Source: Gnetum montanum
Lineage: Eukaryota; Streptophyta; Gnetopsida; Gnetales; Gnetaceae
DNA length: 64,000 nt
Reading direction: 5' to 3'
Assembly: GCA_015680685.1 (NCBI GenBank)
Contig: MNCI01038110.1
Coordinates: forward strand, 129,109-193,108
The notes beneath the pieces are model-generated. The model had not been told where the DNA came from. It saw nothing but the letters and a program-made list of their open reading frames with translations, and ran no database searches. A program made the position numbers and the translations under genes. Positions 24,999 through 37,515 of the stretch are shown here, one piece after another (position 1 is the first letter of the stretch; each line of letters begins with the position of its first letter).

Positions 24999-26173
24999 TG
25001 TTGCAGCCAAAAATCTTGATAACTAGAAAAAAACCAAGGATCCCCAATGTAGAAATTTCTCAACCTCAAATCCCTAGGGTCTCTATAAGAAAAATGGAAT
25101 TCAAGGTTCCTTGGCCTATCCAGTAGATCAACCAAGGATTTATGAAATGCAAAATGTGGGAATAAAGAAAGAAAATCGAATGTAAAATTGATAGCAGATC
25201 TGAAATAATGCATAGATGATAAAAAAATATTTTCTACACAAAATCCAAAACTTAAGACTTTATTGAGACAGAAAATAAAAGGTAATTTTGAGAAATGTGT
25301 ACAAATGATGACTAAGTGGGCAGTAAAAGGGGGTTCACTGGGGTACAAGTTCAAAGCCTATTGAAGTTGATGGGATTTCTCCATGATCTAGGTACTAAGC
25401 TAGTCCTAATACTATCAGACCTTTCTCAACTACTACAACCTTAGATTTGCAAGTTTGATCACTATTAGGGGCTGAGAAGAGTGGAAAATTTGGATGCCAA
25501 ATTACTCCATGCTAGGGTTTGAGAATCCCAAAAGTGTAGTGTTGATACCAAAAATGCACAAATCTTAAGATGATTATGCTTCCACTATGGGGTTCAAGAG
25601 GGTGCAAACATGGGAGATTGTAATAACCCTTGAGTGCTTGAAAATGTTCCAAGTGGGGAATTGTGAAGAAAATGTCTAAAATTCACTAAGAAATTACTTA
25701 ACAATGTAAAGTACTAAATCTTGTCAAAAAATGTTGAACCTATAAATGTTGTTGGAGGTTGGTTTTTATAGGTTCTTTGGACCATGAATGGGGCTGAAAA
25801 ATGGCTATGATTTAGCTACAAAAATGGCTACAAATCAACTATAAAATTGCTGTAAATTGGATGCCAAATTTAGATGAGATAGGTGCTTGAATTTGGGGTG
25901 TTACTATATATAGTAAGTGCTTTCTACCATGGCCATTATATTTACTATAAATAGTAACCAAGCCACACATTCCACGTTTGAGATGAATCTTCTACGCTAA
26001 GCTCTCCACCATGCTTGTTGAAGTGGTAGGTCAAAGTTGAAGTGCATGAAGTGATGAATTTTGGCTTTTGTGGCTTCCATGTTGGGGCATGTAATTTTAT
26101 GTGCTCAGGATATCAATTCCATACAAGGGGTAAACTCCCACACTAAGGGGAAAGGTTTCCAGGTTGTGCATGT
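24999..26173 (-). repeat. 3' LTR of element O, part 1
   Basis: It aligns with 57,262-58,318 of the other LTR, apart from about 120 bp near 25,605-25,725 that are missing there. Positions 26,169-26,173 (CATGT) are the target of element I. The LTR continues at 45,487. Both O LTRs contain a short repetitive stretch around 25,800-25,860 / 57,930-58,010 built on GGCTATAAA and GGCTACAAA. Confidence 0.85.
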
Positions 26174-28102
26174 TGAAACACCATAAAATTTCAAGACTCT
26201 CATGCTTCAGCAGAGTCTTGGAATTTAGCCAAGGATTTCCAGAAGTGTAGCATCATCATGGTTCACACTGAGGGTACACTGACTAGTCTGACAAGTTTTC
26301 TATCTTCAGGGTTGATAGGCTCACTAGACTCTCCAGCTTGCCCAATTGGACAATTGACCTAGATAACAGTTTATGTAGAGACCATGCTAAGGGTTGTCAA
26401 AGTGCTCAACATAAGCAAAATAGTTCCATAGGCTTTCTAGTAAAGGAGTCTGCTACGCTATGCAGCATAGCAAGCCTTGAAAGATAGTTTCTCAAGATTC
26501 TAAATGCAAAGTGATAAAATGGTTGCAAGGCAAGTCAAAATTTAGTCAACGCAAGGTGCTACACTATGCTACGCTATGTAGCCTAGCACAACATAGCAAA
26601 GGCAAAGAGAAAAGGCCCATATTGTCAAGCGATCCCAACAAGGAAGTTGCAGTTGGCAACATTTCGACCTCTAAAACTAGTTGCACCATTTAGACCTTAA
26701 GCCTTCAGCAAATTTTCTTTCTAGAAAATGGCAGATTAAATGAAGAAGAGAGATATGCTGGCTGCTACATTGTGCTATGCTACATAGCATAGAAACAATG
26801 AAAAAGTAGAAAACGTGTCCCAAACATGAGTTCAGTGAGTTCAAAAGCTCTCTAGCATGAAAGTCTAAAGTTGCAGTTGTTAGCATGACTAAGTCTCAGA
26901 GAAGCATCCTTCAGCTCCTATGCAAGTTTTAGTCAAGACTAGTGGCTAGGCTATGCTATGCTACATAGCGTAGCAAGCAGTCACTTATGCTACGCCAATG
27001 TGTTCAACAACGTGAGTAGTGCAACACTGGTATAGAAGCAGCAAGATGTCTTCAAGTAGATCTGGAACTTGTTGACATTAATTTATTCTCACTTCATTTT
27101 ACAACATTGAGTAATGTGTTCAACAACGTGAATAGTGCAACACTGGTATAGAAGCAGCAAGATTAGGAATTTCACTTAGTCTTGCATACCCCTGGTTAGC
27201 TCCCAAAACATTGTTCCTATGCTTGACCCTGCTTGTAACGGCAAGGAATATGTAGTCCTAGAGCATAAGCTCCATTTTGCTTACATTGTTAGCACATCAA
27301 ATCTCACCGCATGCAGTTCTGGTGGTATGGTCATAGTGTAACAAAGTTCACATCTAGCATCGCACACCTACATGGTACAGACATGATAGCATCTTGTGGG
27401 GTCTCAGACACGTGGCATCCAAACCACATTTCTCTCCTACTCATGGCCTAATAAATACCCTAGCAAACAACACTCAAAGGGTTGGCTCTTTTGGCGTTGG
27501 CAAGAGCAGTTGTCTTGTTGGCTTTTTGTGTTGGCTGGTTGGCTTCTTGATTAGCTTCTTGGCAAATAGAGTTCGCCTTTTGGTGAAGTTGGCTTTTAAG
27601 TAGGCTTTTAGAAGGAATAGTTGGCATTTTCCTAAGCATTCTAGTTACCTTTGAGTTCTCTAGTTAGCTCCAAACATCCCTTTGTAAGTCAATAATTTTG
27701 ACATCTTAGCAAATAGATTAGCAAGCAAAAGAACTGTGACTATACCGTATGGTGTAAGTAGTGTCTCTTCGGTGTTGCATAACCTGTTGTACACTTTTCA
27801 AACAAGGCAAAGAATCAAATCCATGACCTTGGGGTGGTGCACTTTCTTACCTAATTTTTTTTGTTATTTCCTTATTATAATCATTATTTTGCACTATTTT
27901 CACCTTCTTGCATTTATTGATCATTGATTTATCTCACATGTCGCTTCCAAAGAAAATGTTTATGTAAGGTTAAGATACATTGATTAAGTCCCTGTCTGAT
28001 CGCTTCCATTTTCTCTAGCACAGCCCTCACATGGATTTGGCATTAAACTATTCACTCGGAAACCTCTCGGTGTTCTAGCCACCAATGTTTTTGGTCACTA
28101 TA
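26174..28102 (+). repeat. 5' LTR of element I
   Basis: It is 1,929 bp and pairs with 43,587-45,486. It contains scattered copies of a CTACGCTATGCTACRTAGC-like motif (26,560-26,600, 26,765-26,790, 26,945-26,995) and a TTGGCTT-rich stretch at 27,480-27,610. The promoter TATA equivalent is mutated to TAATAAATA at 27,449-27,457. The terminal CA has become TA. Confidence 0.9.
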
Positions 28103-28106
28103 GTTT

Positions 28107-28122
28107 TGGCGCTAGAAGGAGG
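28107..28122 (+). other. Primer binding site of element I
   Basis: TGGCGCTAGAAGGAGG begins four bases after the LTR. The same site with one or two changes is used by elements O and A on the minus strand. From 28,123 to 28,878 is the untranslated leader, with no convincing gene. Confidence 0.75.
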
Positions 28123-28878
28123 AACTTTTAGTACCTTTTCCATGTTCTACGGGTAGTCCTGCACACTCTCTGTACCCCATCATGCACTCGTGTAAATGTG
28201 ACATCCTTTTTGTAGTTGTTTAGGCATTGTGTGGTGTATATTGGTCACAACGACGGTTCCTTTGGAACCCAAAAGGAAGGAAAGCCTTCCATTTCCCATC
28301 GATTTCCATGTGTCTAGTTTGCAATCTCCCCTTTTACCATGCAAGATGATTCTAAAAAGAATTGTTGTTTCCACCTCAAGCCTTGAGGCTCCTTTTTTGG
28401 CCCAAAGCATCATTGGTGCTGAGTGGCCACCTAGCCTGGTGCTAGCACCATGCTAGTCCCTAAAGATTTTACATTTGTCACCCAAGTTCTTGGCACAAGA
28501 CACAGAGTGTTATGACTTTATCTGTATAAAGATCTAGGTAGATTTGTCCCTGGATCACCAAGAACTCGAGCACAAACATAGTTTTGAGTTCCTTTATCAA
28601 AATAGGAGGGAGTTTGTCCCTATCCCTGATGTTGCCATTCCCATGATGGAGACGTATTAGTGGATCTTTGATCAACTGCTATGAGTCAGTAAGCCTAGGA
28701 AGCGGGATGCAACATCCCATTATGATGAAGCATTTTAGGATAGACAGGAAGATCTAGACTTCCAGTCTAAGGGGGTGGCCAGACTTACCCTGCAACCATC
28801 CCTTCCACTATGACCTTCAGGACAAACTTGCTTTTTGAGATGGCTCCCTTTGTGATTGCCATGAATTTGCCTTAATCT

Positions 28879-30798
28879 ATGTTTTCATTAGCCATGGGCA
28901 AACATCCTGCACCCTCAGCATATCAACACGCGCCTCCCTTAGTTTCATACCCAGGCATTCTTCCTCCTCATTTTGTCTTGTCCTCGTACCAAGCGCTGGT
29001 CACACCTACATTACCCTATGTACACACCGCGTCTACTTCACAATTTCCTGGAGCCTCTGCTCCTATTTCATCATCTGCGTCTGTTCCATCATTAGCTACA
29101 GGTCCAGTCCCAACTGCATGATGGACCCTAGTCACTTTGCTCCCTACTTCGTAGCCCCACTAGATGTTACATTACCGTTACAACAAATCATACCAAGTTC
29201 TACAAGTGTCACAACCAAGCATGAGACTATGGCCCATCCCATTGGTTACACAAATGGCTAACCCTGCAGCACCATCAATGGTCTCTATTCCAGCAACACC
29301 ACCCACAAGGTGATGGACCTCACACATGACACCCTTCACAAGGGCAACCCCAACGACACCCCCTATGAGCCAGGTTGTTGCCCCTGCTACACCACCAACG
29401 ATGGTTGCCCCTGAAACCCCACAACCATCTACATTATCTCTAGGTCTGGATCAAGCATTTCAACTTATCTAGACCCTCATTGCAGAGGTTAAATGCCTCA
29501 AAGCCATCGGTTTTGACATGGTGCAGGTCATGGATTTCTACCATGATGACCGCATTAGCCTGGAAATTCCTATGCTCATGTTACCCCATGGGATACCACT
29601 CCCCCACTTCACTAAATAAAATGTCAATCCCAATCACATTTAGTCACATTTAGATCTAAATCGCTATTGTTGCAGCAGTGGCTGCACACCATTATTCGTG
29701 TCTTTGCTATGTCTCTGACGGGAAAAGCTTTAGATTGGTACCATGTGCTCCCATGCACCTTCATCTCAACACTGGAGGAGCTCCTAACCTAGTTCATGAC
29801 CCGCTTCAAGTAAAACTTGAAGCCTGAAGTCATGCTGCATCAAGTGATGGGCGTTGAGTAAGACCCATTAGAGTCTATGCAATAGTTTATACAATGGTGG
29901 AGTGCTACTTGAATGAGATCCGTGAACCAATCTTGGAGGCCCATTTATTGGCCATATTCAAGTGGGTGGTAAATGATTTCATCAAATCCAAGCTATATTA
30001 CCTAGCCCCATGCTCTCTCAGTCAATCTTTTGCCCAAACAAAGAGCATTCAGGATGTGGCTGAAGCCAGTAAAGATCTAACCTATGTTGCATATAAAAAT
30101 GCATATACCAAGAAAGACAAAGAAAAGGGCAAATCCGTAATAGCCATGGTAGCCACCATGGTAAACAAGGCCAAGCCCAATAACAACAATAACAAGAAAG
30201 CAGCCGCAACAACAACTAACCCCACGCCTAGCCTAGGTAACACTACCCAAACTTCCACGTTGACACCAAAGGTACCCACCTCGGCTAAACCCAACTTTGA
30301 GAATAAAGATTGCTCTAAGTACACCTCTCTAGCTGTCAAGCCTTTAGAACCTCTAAAGCAATTACTAGGGGCTAGGTAAATCCAACATAAGCAGATGTTA
30401 AAGGACGTGACCAAATGACATCAACATTACTGCAAGCTCCTTACGAATCCCTCTCTAGCTATGCCCAACAAGCCTGCAGTTCCTAAGAACTTCAGGCTGG
30501 AACAATTTTGTCACTACCACCAAATTTGTGGTCATGACACAAATTACTGTCTAGCCTTAAAAGATGACATTCAATGGATGATTAATCAAGGGAATTTGGT
30601 GCTAGAAGAAAGAAACCCTATCCACTCTGAGAATCTATCCATGCATGTTTACAAGGACCCCTTAAATGCTAATGATGCAGGGTACATTATCAACATAATT
30701 GGCATAGATGGTAATCCAGAACTACCACAACAATCGTTTGTGGTTCATGTACCTCAATGTAGCGTAGCGACACCAGCAGCAAAAAGGACACTGTAACA
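28879..30798 (+). pseudogene. gag of element I (Tat type)
   Basis: A Pro/Ala/Ser-rich N-terminal region (28,879-29,121) leads to the gag core at about 29,690-29,900, with LTGKALDWYHVLP, TLEELLT, FMTRFK and the EVMLHQVMGVE-like block. Several stops sit where CAA or CAG would be expected, which suggests C-to-T decay. From 29,894 the frame is open for 161 codons through a Lys/Asn/Thr-rich basic linker. A zinc motif C-x2-H-x4-H-x4-C with GHDT follows at 30,509-30,550 (FCHYHQICGHDTNYC), then the conserved LKDDIQWMINQGNLV. That motif and tail are typical of gag in the Tat/Ogre branch. The protein would form the capsid and package RNA. It is not functional as it stands. Confidence 0.8.
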
Positions 30799-31479
30799 AC
30801 CATTCGTCCTTAACGTTCCTCCTCGAACATCTGCCCCTACACCCTTCATATTACAAACTACACCACTACCCGCACTAATTCCACAAACACCATTCATCAT
30901 TAGCGGGCCAAAACATTCAACTACCCCCATCTCACAAATCCAACACAAGACGACATCATAGCCTTCCCATTCAAGGAAATGGGAGGAGCATCTGACAGAC
31001 AAAATGGCCAAGGAATGTACTACCCTAGGTCCTTCCAAGACTACCCCTTCATCCTCTATGTTTACACCCCCTCATCATCAAAAGTTAACACCACTACACA
31101 GGCACGATCATCGCCACCCCACCCAAAAGGGTCTAGCCCCAAATCTGAAATCACTCCTCCTTGAGAAATTCATTTTCTAGGACAAATGAAGGAGGAGAAT
31201 GGTGGTAAGCAACCAGAAAATGGATAGGACCTTCTAGACACCTTTACTTAGGTCAAATAGGCTCTAAAATAGAATAACACAACCTTGAGCCTGTACAATC
31301 TGGTAATGACATCTACTGCAGACCACAAGACTTTGGTTCATATGCTAACATCCATACTAGTTGATGAAAACATACCAAAATAGGAGAAGAGAATCCATGT
31401 GGTCATGCTTCCTTCTATGCTCAAAGAATCATGGCCATCCAGTTGACATTCCATGACGAGTCCATTAAGGATGACCCTG

Positions 31480-32037
31480 AAATGGGTTAGGTGATGACAA
31501 CACCCATGTTCATCACAATTCGGGTCGGTCAAACACAATATCCGAAGAGTACACGTTGATGATGGGGCTGCTACAAATGTCATCCCATTCCCCATAGTGG
31601 AAAAAATAGGTTTGGTGGACCAAATCAAACCATAAAGGATGTCATGTCTGAAGTCATTCAATGGAGTGCGAGTAGTGGCGAAAGGAACTATCCACATTAA
31701 CTTTGTAGTAGGGGACCAGTTCCCCAAAAATGCAACATTCATCATGGTAGAAGAGATGCCTAGGTTTAACCTGATCTTGGGGAGATCATGGTTAGCCCAA
31801 ATCAGGGCTATTTCTTCATCCATACATCAAGAAATCCACCTACCGTATGTAGGCAAGGAGGTGGTGATCCATGGTGCAACCTATGCAATAAACAACGTCG
31901 ATATGGAGCAAGGTTCAGAGGTCATAACTTCTGAGAATGAAGTGTTGATCTCCACTAAAGCTACTTGTTTGGCAATTGAGCCGACCCAAAAAACTGACTC
32001 AAAAAATGAAATTGCATGGGCTGAATTACCTTTTTAA
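31480..32037 (+). pseudogene. Aspartic protease of element I
   Basis: The active-site block at 31,546-31,600 reads VHVDDGAATNVIPFPIVEKI, with Asp-Asp-Gly in place of Asp-Ser/Thr-Gly. A stop at 31,633-31,635 follows. An open stretch from 31,639 then continues the domain, ending in FNLILGRSWLAQI, the C-terminal protease signature (LGR-x-WL), and a tail to 32,037. It would cleave the Gag-Pol polyprotein. It follows gag after a Pro/Ser-rich linker (30,800-31,400). RT does not follow: 6.6 kb, including the antisense gene, intervene, which is unusual for a gypsy element. Confidence 0.75.
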
Positions 32038-32327
32038 GCAATAGATAATGACATAAAAGAATATCACAACAAAGTCTCTTAGCCTTACGTGTCACCAAGC
32101 CCATGATGGATTAGAAAGAAATTGCGAGGATGATCGTTACTTGTGTAGCATAGAAACTCCACTACTCCTTACCCAATTAATGCTCTTTATACATATATTC
32201 CTTATTTGCTTTACATTCACTCATCTACTCTATGTGTCTAAGTTGTTCTTTAAACCATTCACATCACATCTGCTATTTACATTACACCACGGCCCGCTAA
32301 GGCCTAAAACTGGAAAAATTTCTCCTT

Positions 32328-32475
32328 ACCATCATGAATGACCTGAAATGGCCTAAAACTAGTAACAACTTGAAATTTCTTAAAACTACCAATGGCTCGA
32401 AATGGCCTAAAACTAGCGATGGCCCAGAATGGCCTAAAACTATCGTTACAGCATGAAATGGCCTAAAACTAAAAC
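32328..32475 (+). repeat. Minisatellite, about 34-bp unit, about five copies
   Basis: Units are built on AATGGCCTAAAACTAGYGATG. The stretch lies between protease and the 3' end of the antisense gene. The core CTAAAACTAG resembles CTTAAACTAG of the arrays at 37.7 and 42.1 kb. Confidence 0.75.
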
Positions 32476-32776
32476 AAGATGCTCCTAATGAACTTAATGC
32501 AAAAAAGAGAATAAAATAGAATAAAAATAAGTACAACACATAACACATAAGAAAAATAAATTTCTTCATATTCCATTCTTTCTTTCATAAATCAATAATG
32601 TTTGTAACATTCTTTGCAAAAATTCAAATAAGAGGTTTGGCCGCTACATTATGGCCCTTCGCCCACTCCATCATCGCCTGCTTCATTAGGCATTGTATTT
32701 TCATTTCGATTTTATACCACAGGAAAAATGAAATACTTAGCTAAAGTCATAATAAAGACTCGAATAAAACAAACTA

Positions 32777-35700
32777 TCACTGCGCCAAAAAGTAACTAAC
32801 CCAAGACAACCCCACGTCTATTTTGGGGAGTATCCGATCAAGGCTTGCCACTAGGCATTGCAAGATCTCCTCTTCTGTGATATCAGCCCAATTCCTGTCA
32901 CCCAAGTCAGTGCTTGCTACAAATTTCTCCTTTTCTATCGATGTCCATCTTAGTGGTCCTAGAGAAAAGGTGGCAATGGCAGTTTCATTCGCGAGAAAGG
33001 TCAGTTCCCTTTTGGGAGATTCGCTCACTGTCACTTGTTGCATGAACCTATTGTAAGCCCTAGAAGTGCCAATAATATTGAGGAATACCTTGTGAGTATG
33101 TAACTTAACTGATGCATCCCTATATTAGTTATAGTAGGTGGCACATTCTAGCTTATACATGTGTTTATGATTTTTCTATGCCTGCTACCACTCGTAAAAC
33201 TTTACACTGTAGTCCTTCCAGTCTTAGTTCTTCTAGGCTAATAGGTCCATTTGCATGCACTATTCTATTATTTCATGAGTGGCCTCATTGTTGCACTGCA
33301 TGGTTGTCCAATACCTTGCATAGTCAATGACGGTCGTGTGTCAACTGCCATCGTTGGTGTCTCGAGCCAATAGCAATATGTTCCTAGATCGGAGATCTCC
33401 CACCTCAGCGGTCAAGTTGACCTTCTCCTTCTCAAGCCTCTGTACCTATTACCAAAGGTCTTCATTCACGCACCTACATTCCCACAAGGAGCATGTCGTG
33501 TATAGTGCACATTGGCTTGCTTCATCGTATATGCAATGAGATACTTTAGTCACCTCTAGTGGAAATGTAGGCACTACATCGACTCAACTGCATGTTTGGG
33601 GTCCCACTTGAGATGAAAGGCTACTAACCACATATACAAAGGAATTAGTAATAGTGGAATAGTGAAGCAACAACATTTTAAAGAGTCTAGCATAGTAATT
33701 TTGACTTACCCACTTTCGAGTCAACCTTCTTTAAGTAGTTGATCATGTTGTCGACCACCGCCTCTATCAAAGTAAATTTTTTGGGGGGTCTCGGTCCATG
33801 GTTGTAAGCAAATTGAGGACAATCTAGAGGTATCAATGTTGGTATCATCTGCATGGTAAAACATGTTAGTTAAAGTGGAGAGGACCATAACAAGGCTAAT
33901 GAATAGCGTAAATGACACTGTAAAGCTCCTACCTAGCAAACCCTCAAGGATGATAGTGTGGGAGTCACCCATCGACACAATGTCAAATATGTGATCAAAC
34001 TCACCAGCATCAAAATGGAACCCCTCTCCTTCTAGCTAACCCAACAATGTAGCCACGTCCTTGATGCTCATGTGCCCCTCTGGCATTGAGTTGCTCTGTG
34101 CACAAGGGTCATCAACAAGGGTCTCTTCCCAATTACCAGGAGCCTCTTCCTCATTGGTTGGGCCCCTTTCTTCATCGACAAGGGCCTCCTCTTCATCAGC
34201 AGAGAGCTCCTCTTTACCAGTCAAAGCCCTTTCTTCTATAGTAGGGGTCCCTTCTTCATCAGCTGGGGCCCCCTCCTTTGTAGCGAAAGCCTCCATGTTT
34301 TCGCTAGTCACCCCTATTATAGGGGTTTTTACCTCTTCTCCTCCTTCTTCCTCTTCTTCCTTAGCTAATGAAGCATAATAGTAGTAAGTAGATAACATCA
34401 ACTTGAAGTGGTTGCTACATTGTGCTATGCTACCTAGTGTAACACAACATAGTGAACATAGCGAAAAAAAAACCAAAAATCAAAAACCTACTAATCGAAG
34501 GCTACACTCTGCGAAGTTTGAGCCATAGCTTCTTCCCTCTTCCCTCATCTACACAGGGAGGTTCTTCAGCTGGAAGAGACCTCCTACGCTGTGACTTGGT
34601 TCTCACAGTCTCTACAATAAGGCATTCCCCCCTTGTCACACTGCCGATGATAACAAAGGATGCCTCTCCCATGCTATCCTTGCCTTGAAATTTTAGTGCC
34701 ACTAGATCCCTGGTTGTCATTGAAAATGATTCCATAATAACTTTCAGGGGGTCTTGAGATAGGGTGGTACAAAAGACTTTGCAAATCCATAGTCTGGAAA
34801 TCTGGCTACAATCTTGGAGTACCCAGACCCCATTCTCGAAAACTACCAAGAATTCCATAAAATGTTGTAGGAAGGCTATGAAGAAGGCATGGTGCATGTT
34901 GAAATGAGACTCAAGCTTTCCACAAAGCATGACCATTTCATCCTGCATACCTCTGCAAAGGTGCTTGGCCCAATTGTAACGGGTCCCCTCTTCCATGACG
35001 TCCCTCATTATCTGAGCCTACTTAATTAGAATGATTTTTCCTTGGGATAGCATCTTGGAGAAGGCACAAGCACGAAAAATAGGGTAAATCATTTTGGCCA
35101 CCCATAGTCTAGCTTTCTCCATATAGATCCCCTTTCAATCCTTGGTTTCCCCTAGCGACTCCTTGATGTCCCCTTGATTGTGTACATCTTTCTTGGATTT
35201 TTCTCCCATGGGGAGACCATTGGAAGGGACACCGAAAAGATCCAAAAAAAATTGGTCATTAACATCAAACACCACATGCACATGATGAACATGTGTGTGG
35301 AAGCGGTTTGCCTTTTTGGAGAAGGACTCAGTCAGGGCAAGCATCTCAGCAAGAGGGACATTTAGGTTAATAGCCAAAAATAAATCCATAAGCCTAGCCC
35401 CATTGCAAAGCAAACACTGGGTCTCCTCCACCTCCCCGTACTTAGAAAAGAGGTTGGTTTCATTGTGCCTAGAGGCAATCACAGTCACCTCCTGGGATTT
35501 CTTCACCACTAAAATGGTTCACAAAAAAAATGAGAGAGGGTTAGCAAAAAATTAAACATCACTCAAACTTGTAATAGTGAATTCAAACTTTAGCGTACCA
35601 GGTTTAAATGGCATGGGAAATGGTCGGAGATCCACCAAAACGTCTTCGACAGTGAGCAGCCTAAGGGATGCTCACTCCCTATCCAACCAACTGGCTTCTT

Positions 35701-37443
35701 TACACTTCCCATAAAATTGGGAATACCAGGTTGGATAGGTTTTGAAATCTCCCCCAAATTGGCCTATTACGCTGGTGTGCACATTCCCAGTGGAAGAAAA
35801 CTCATGCAGGGCCATCTGTGTTAACGCCAATGCATCTGTGTCACTATGGAGATCACTTTTGTCAATAAAAAACCTGGTAACACATGGAAAATGCATATAT
35901 ACACTGTTAATATCTATGTATAGTGTAGCATGGATTACATGGTAAAATACCTTCGTAGAACTCACTCGTAGACATAATAAACGATTCCAAGTGGGTTCTA
36001 AAAGGAAGTGCCCATGTGATAGGCAACAAACAACGTGTTGTATAAGTGATAGCACTTATACTCAGGCATCTCCCAAATCCAACTTAAGTGTCTCAAGTTT
36101 TTTGGATGCTGGTTAGAACCTTCTACCTGCTTGCCCCCGATTGACCTTTCATTCAAAAATTTCAGAATTCCATGGTTTGCGCCTAGGCAACAGGGTTTTC
36201 GTAATTGTGACTACTATCTCCGTTGACAAGTGTGACCAAACAATCATACTAAAATGCTGGAGGAGGAACTGTAGGAAGTCCCATGCACCCTCCCAGAACC
36301 AGACCTCCTACTGCTCCACACATGCATGGGGACAAGGCACATTGGCCATCGGTGCACTAAGGCAGCACAAGACTCCTACAATCTCTAGGACAATCAGGAT
36401 GGATTTCAACATGACCTTGCATAGCAAACAACCAAATGTTAGCACTATGTATGAGTGAATGTTACACGTAACGTAGCATAACCCTTTGATTACATGTAGC
36501 GTAGCATGACACTTTCTTTGCATATAGTATAGCATGAGCCCCCCCCCCCCCCCCCCCCCCCAATCACAAATCTTTCTTTAAAAAACAAAACAAAACAAAA
36601 TAAAAATAATGGGTTACATAGCAACGCAAGACTTGTAACGTAGCATAGGAATCAAACCTCGTGTAATATAACAACATCTAGATGTAAACACATGATATGT
36701 AGCAATGCTAGTAGATGAACACAATACAACGACGGGTTACACATCACTATGAAAAGCATCACAATGTGGCAAACTTAACAAAAAATAGATTTAGCAATGC
36801 AACAATATTTTAGATTCAACAAAAAACCTAAAGACCTTATGATGTACTGTGATGCTGTAATAAAAACATTACAAACTACAGATAAGTAACACTTCACTAT
36901 GCTATAGCCATCCCAACCATACTTTGGCTATACAAAATAACTCACACTGTACTAAGATAAACATGTGTCTCACTTGTCAAATCTTGCAGACTGCCAAACC
37001 CTCCTGAGGATGGCATGCTATGCTAACCATGTACTAAGCTATCTAGACTCATGCAAACCCCCACGACAAGGCAACCATGACAATGGTAGTCAAGGTGATA
37101 CCGCATGCAGCTATATCGTAACATCCGTACAGCCGTGGTGCCCAATCAACAATAGCGGCAACGTAGCGACCAAAATGATGACCAAAATAATGGCAAAAGA
37201 CACGAATTTCAATAATAACGATTGCTGAAGTCTAAACAACAAAGGTAGCATAATGACTTACCTAGTAGATGAAGTTTCCTCTTGCACTTCAAAATGCACC
37301 TGAGATAGGCAACCCAAAGTGTCCTTGACTTCATCGACTTTAGTGATCCCTTGGTGCTTACATTCTCCTGTAGGTGCCATTGTTTCAATCTCAGGTTCCT
37401 TGATAGTTGCTACGCTACGCTGCTTTGTCCTCTCTCTTGGCAT
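32777..37443 (-). pseudogene. Multi-exon antisense gene, copy I (best preserved)
   Basis: Inferred exons on the minus strand: E1 37,443-37,262 (starts MPRERTKQRSVATIKEPE), E2 36,310-35,951, E3 35,873-35,599, E4 35,508-34,506, E5 34,364-33,933, E6 33,848-33,710, E7 33,587-32,777. Clear donors are GTAAGT at 37,261 and 33,709, GTATTT at 35,950, GTACGC at 35,598 and GTAGGA at 33,932. Acceptors include TTACCAG, CATTTTAG, CTTCATTAG, CCATGCAG and CATGCAG. E2 has FSMIVWSHL and ITKTLLP; E4 a large Leu/Phe-rich globular part with LLSQ- and LFGVPSNG-like blocks and a Lys/Arg-rich end; E5 a 70-residue Glu/Ala-rich acidic stretch; E7 a coiled coil, then ATFSLGPLRWTSIEKEK and STDLGDRNWADITEEEIL. A few stops and frameshifts exist. 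It has no similarity I recognise to gag, pol, envelope or a host family. It lies between protease and RT, antisense to both. Confidence 0.7.
36539..36561. repeat. Poly-C tract, 23 bases
   Basis: An uninterrupted run of C lies in the first intron of antisense gene copy I. It is followed by an A-rich AAAACAAAACAAAA stretch. Confidence 0.95.
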
Positions 37444-37515
37444 GATTGTGCTATGCTATGGATGTGTGTTCTATGCTCTAATAATGAAAACGATAATTTT
37501 AGCAGGGGTAAACCC

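Noticed and set aside
24968-25354. Minus-strand open frame of 128 codons
   Set aside because: It lies in the LTR of element O, and the homologous part of the other LTR (57,262 onward) does not keep the frame.
34061-34378. Plus-strand open frame rich in Ser/Ala/Val
   Set aside because: It is the shadow of the Glu/Ala-rich acidic exon 5 of the antisense gene on the other strand.
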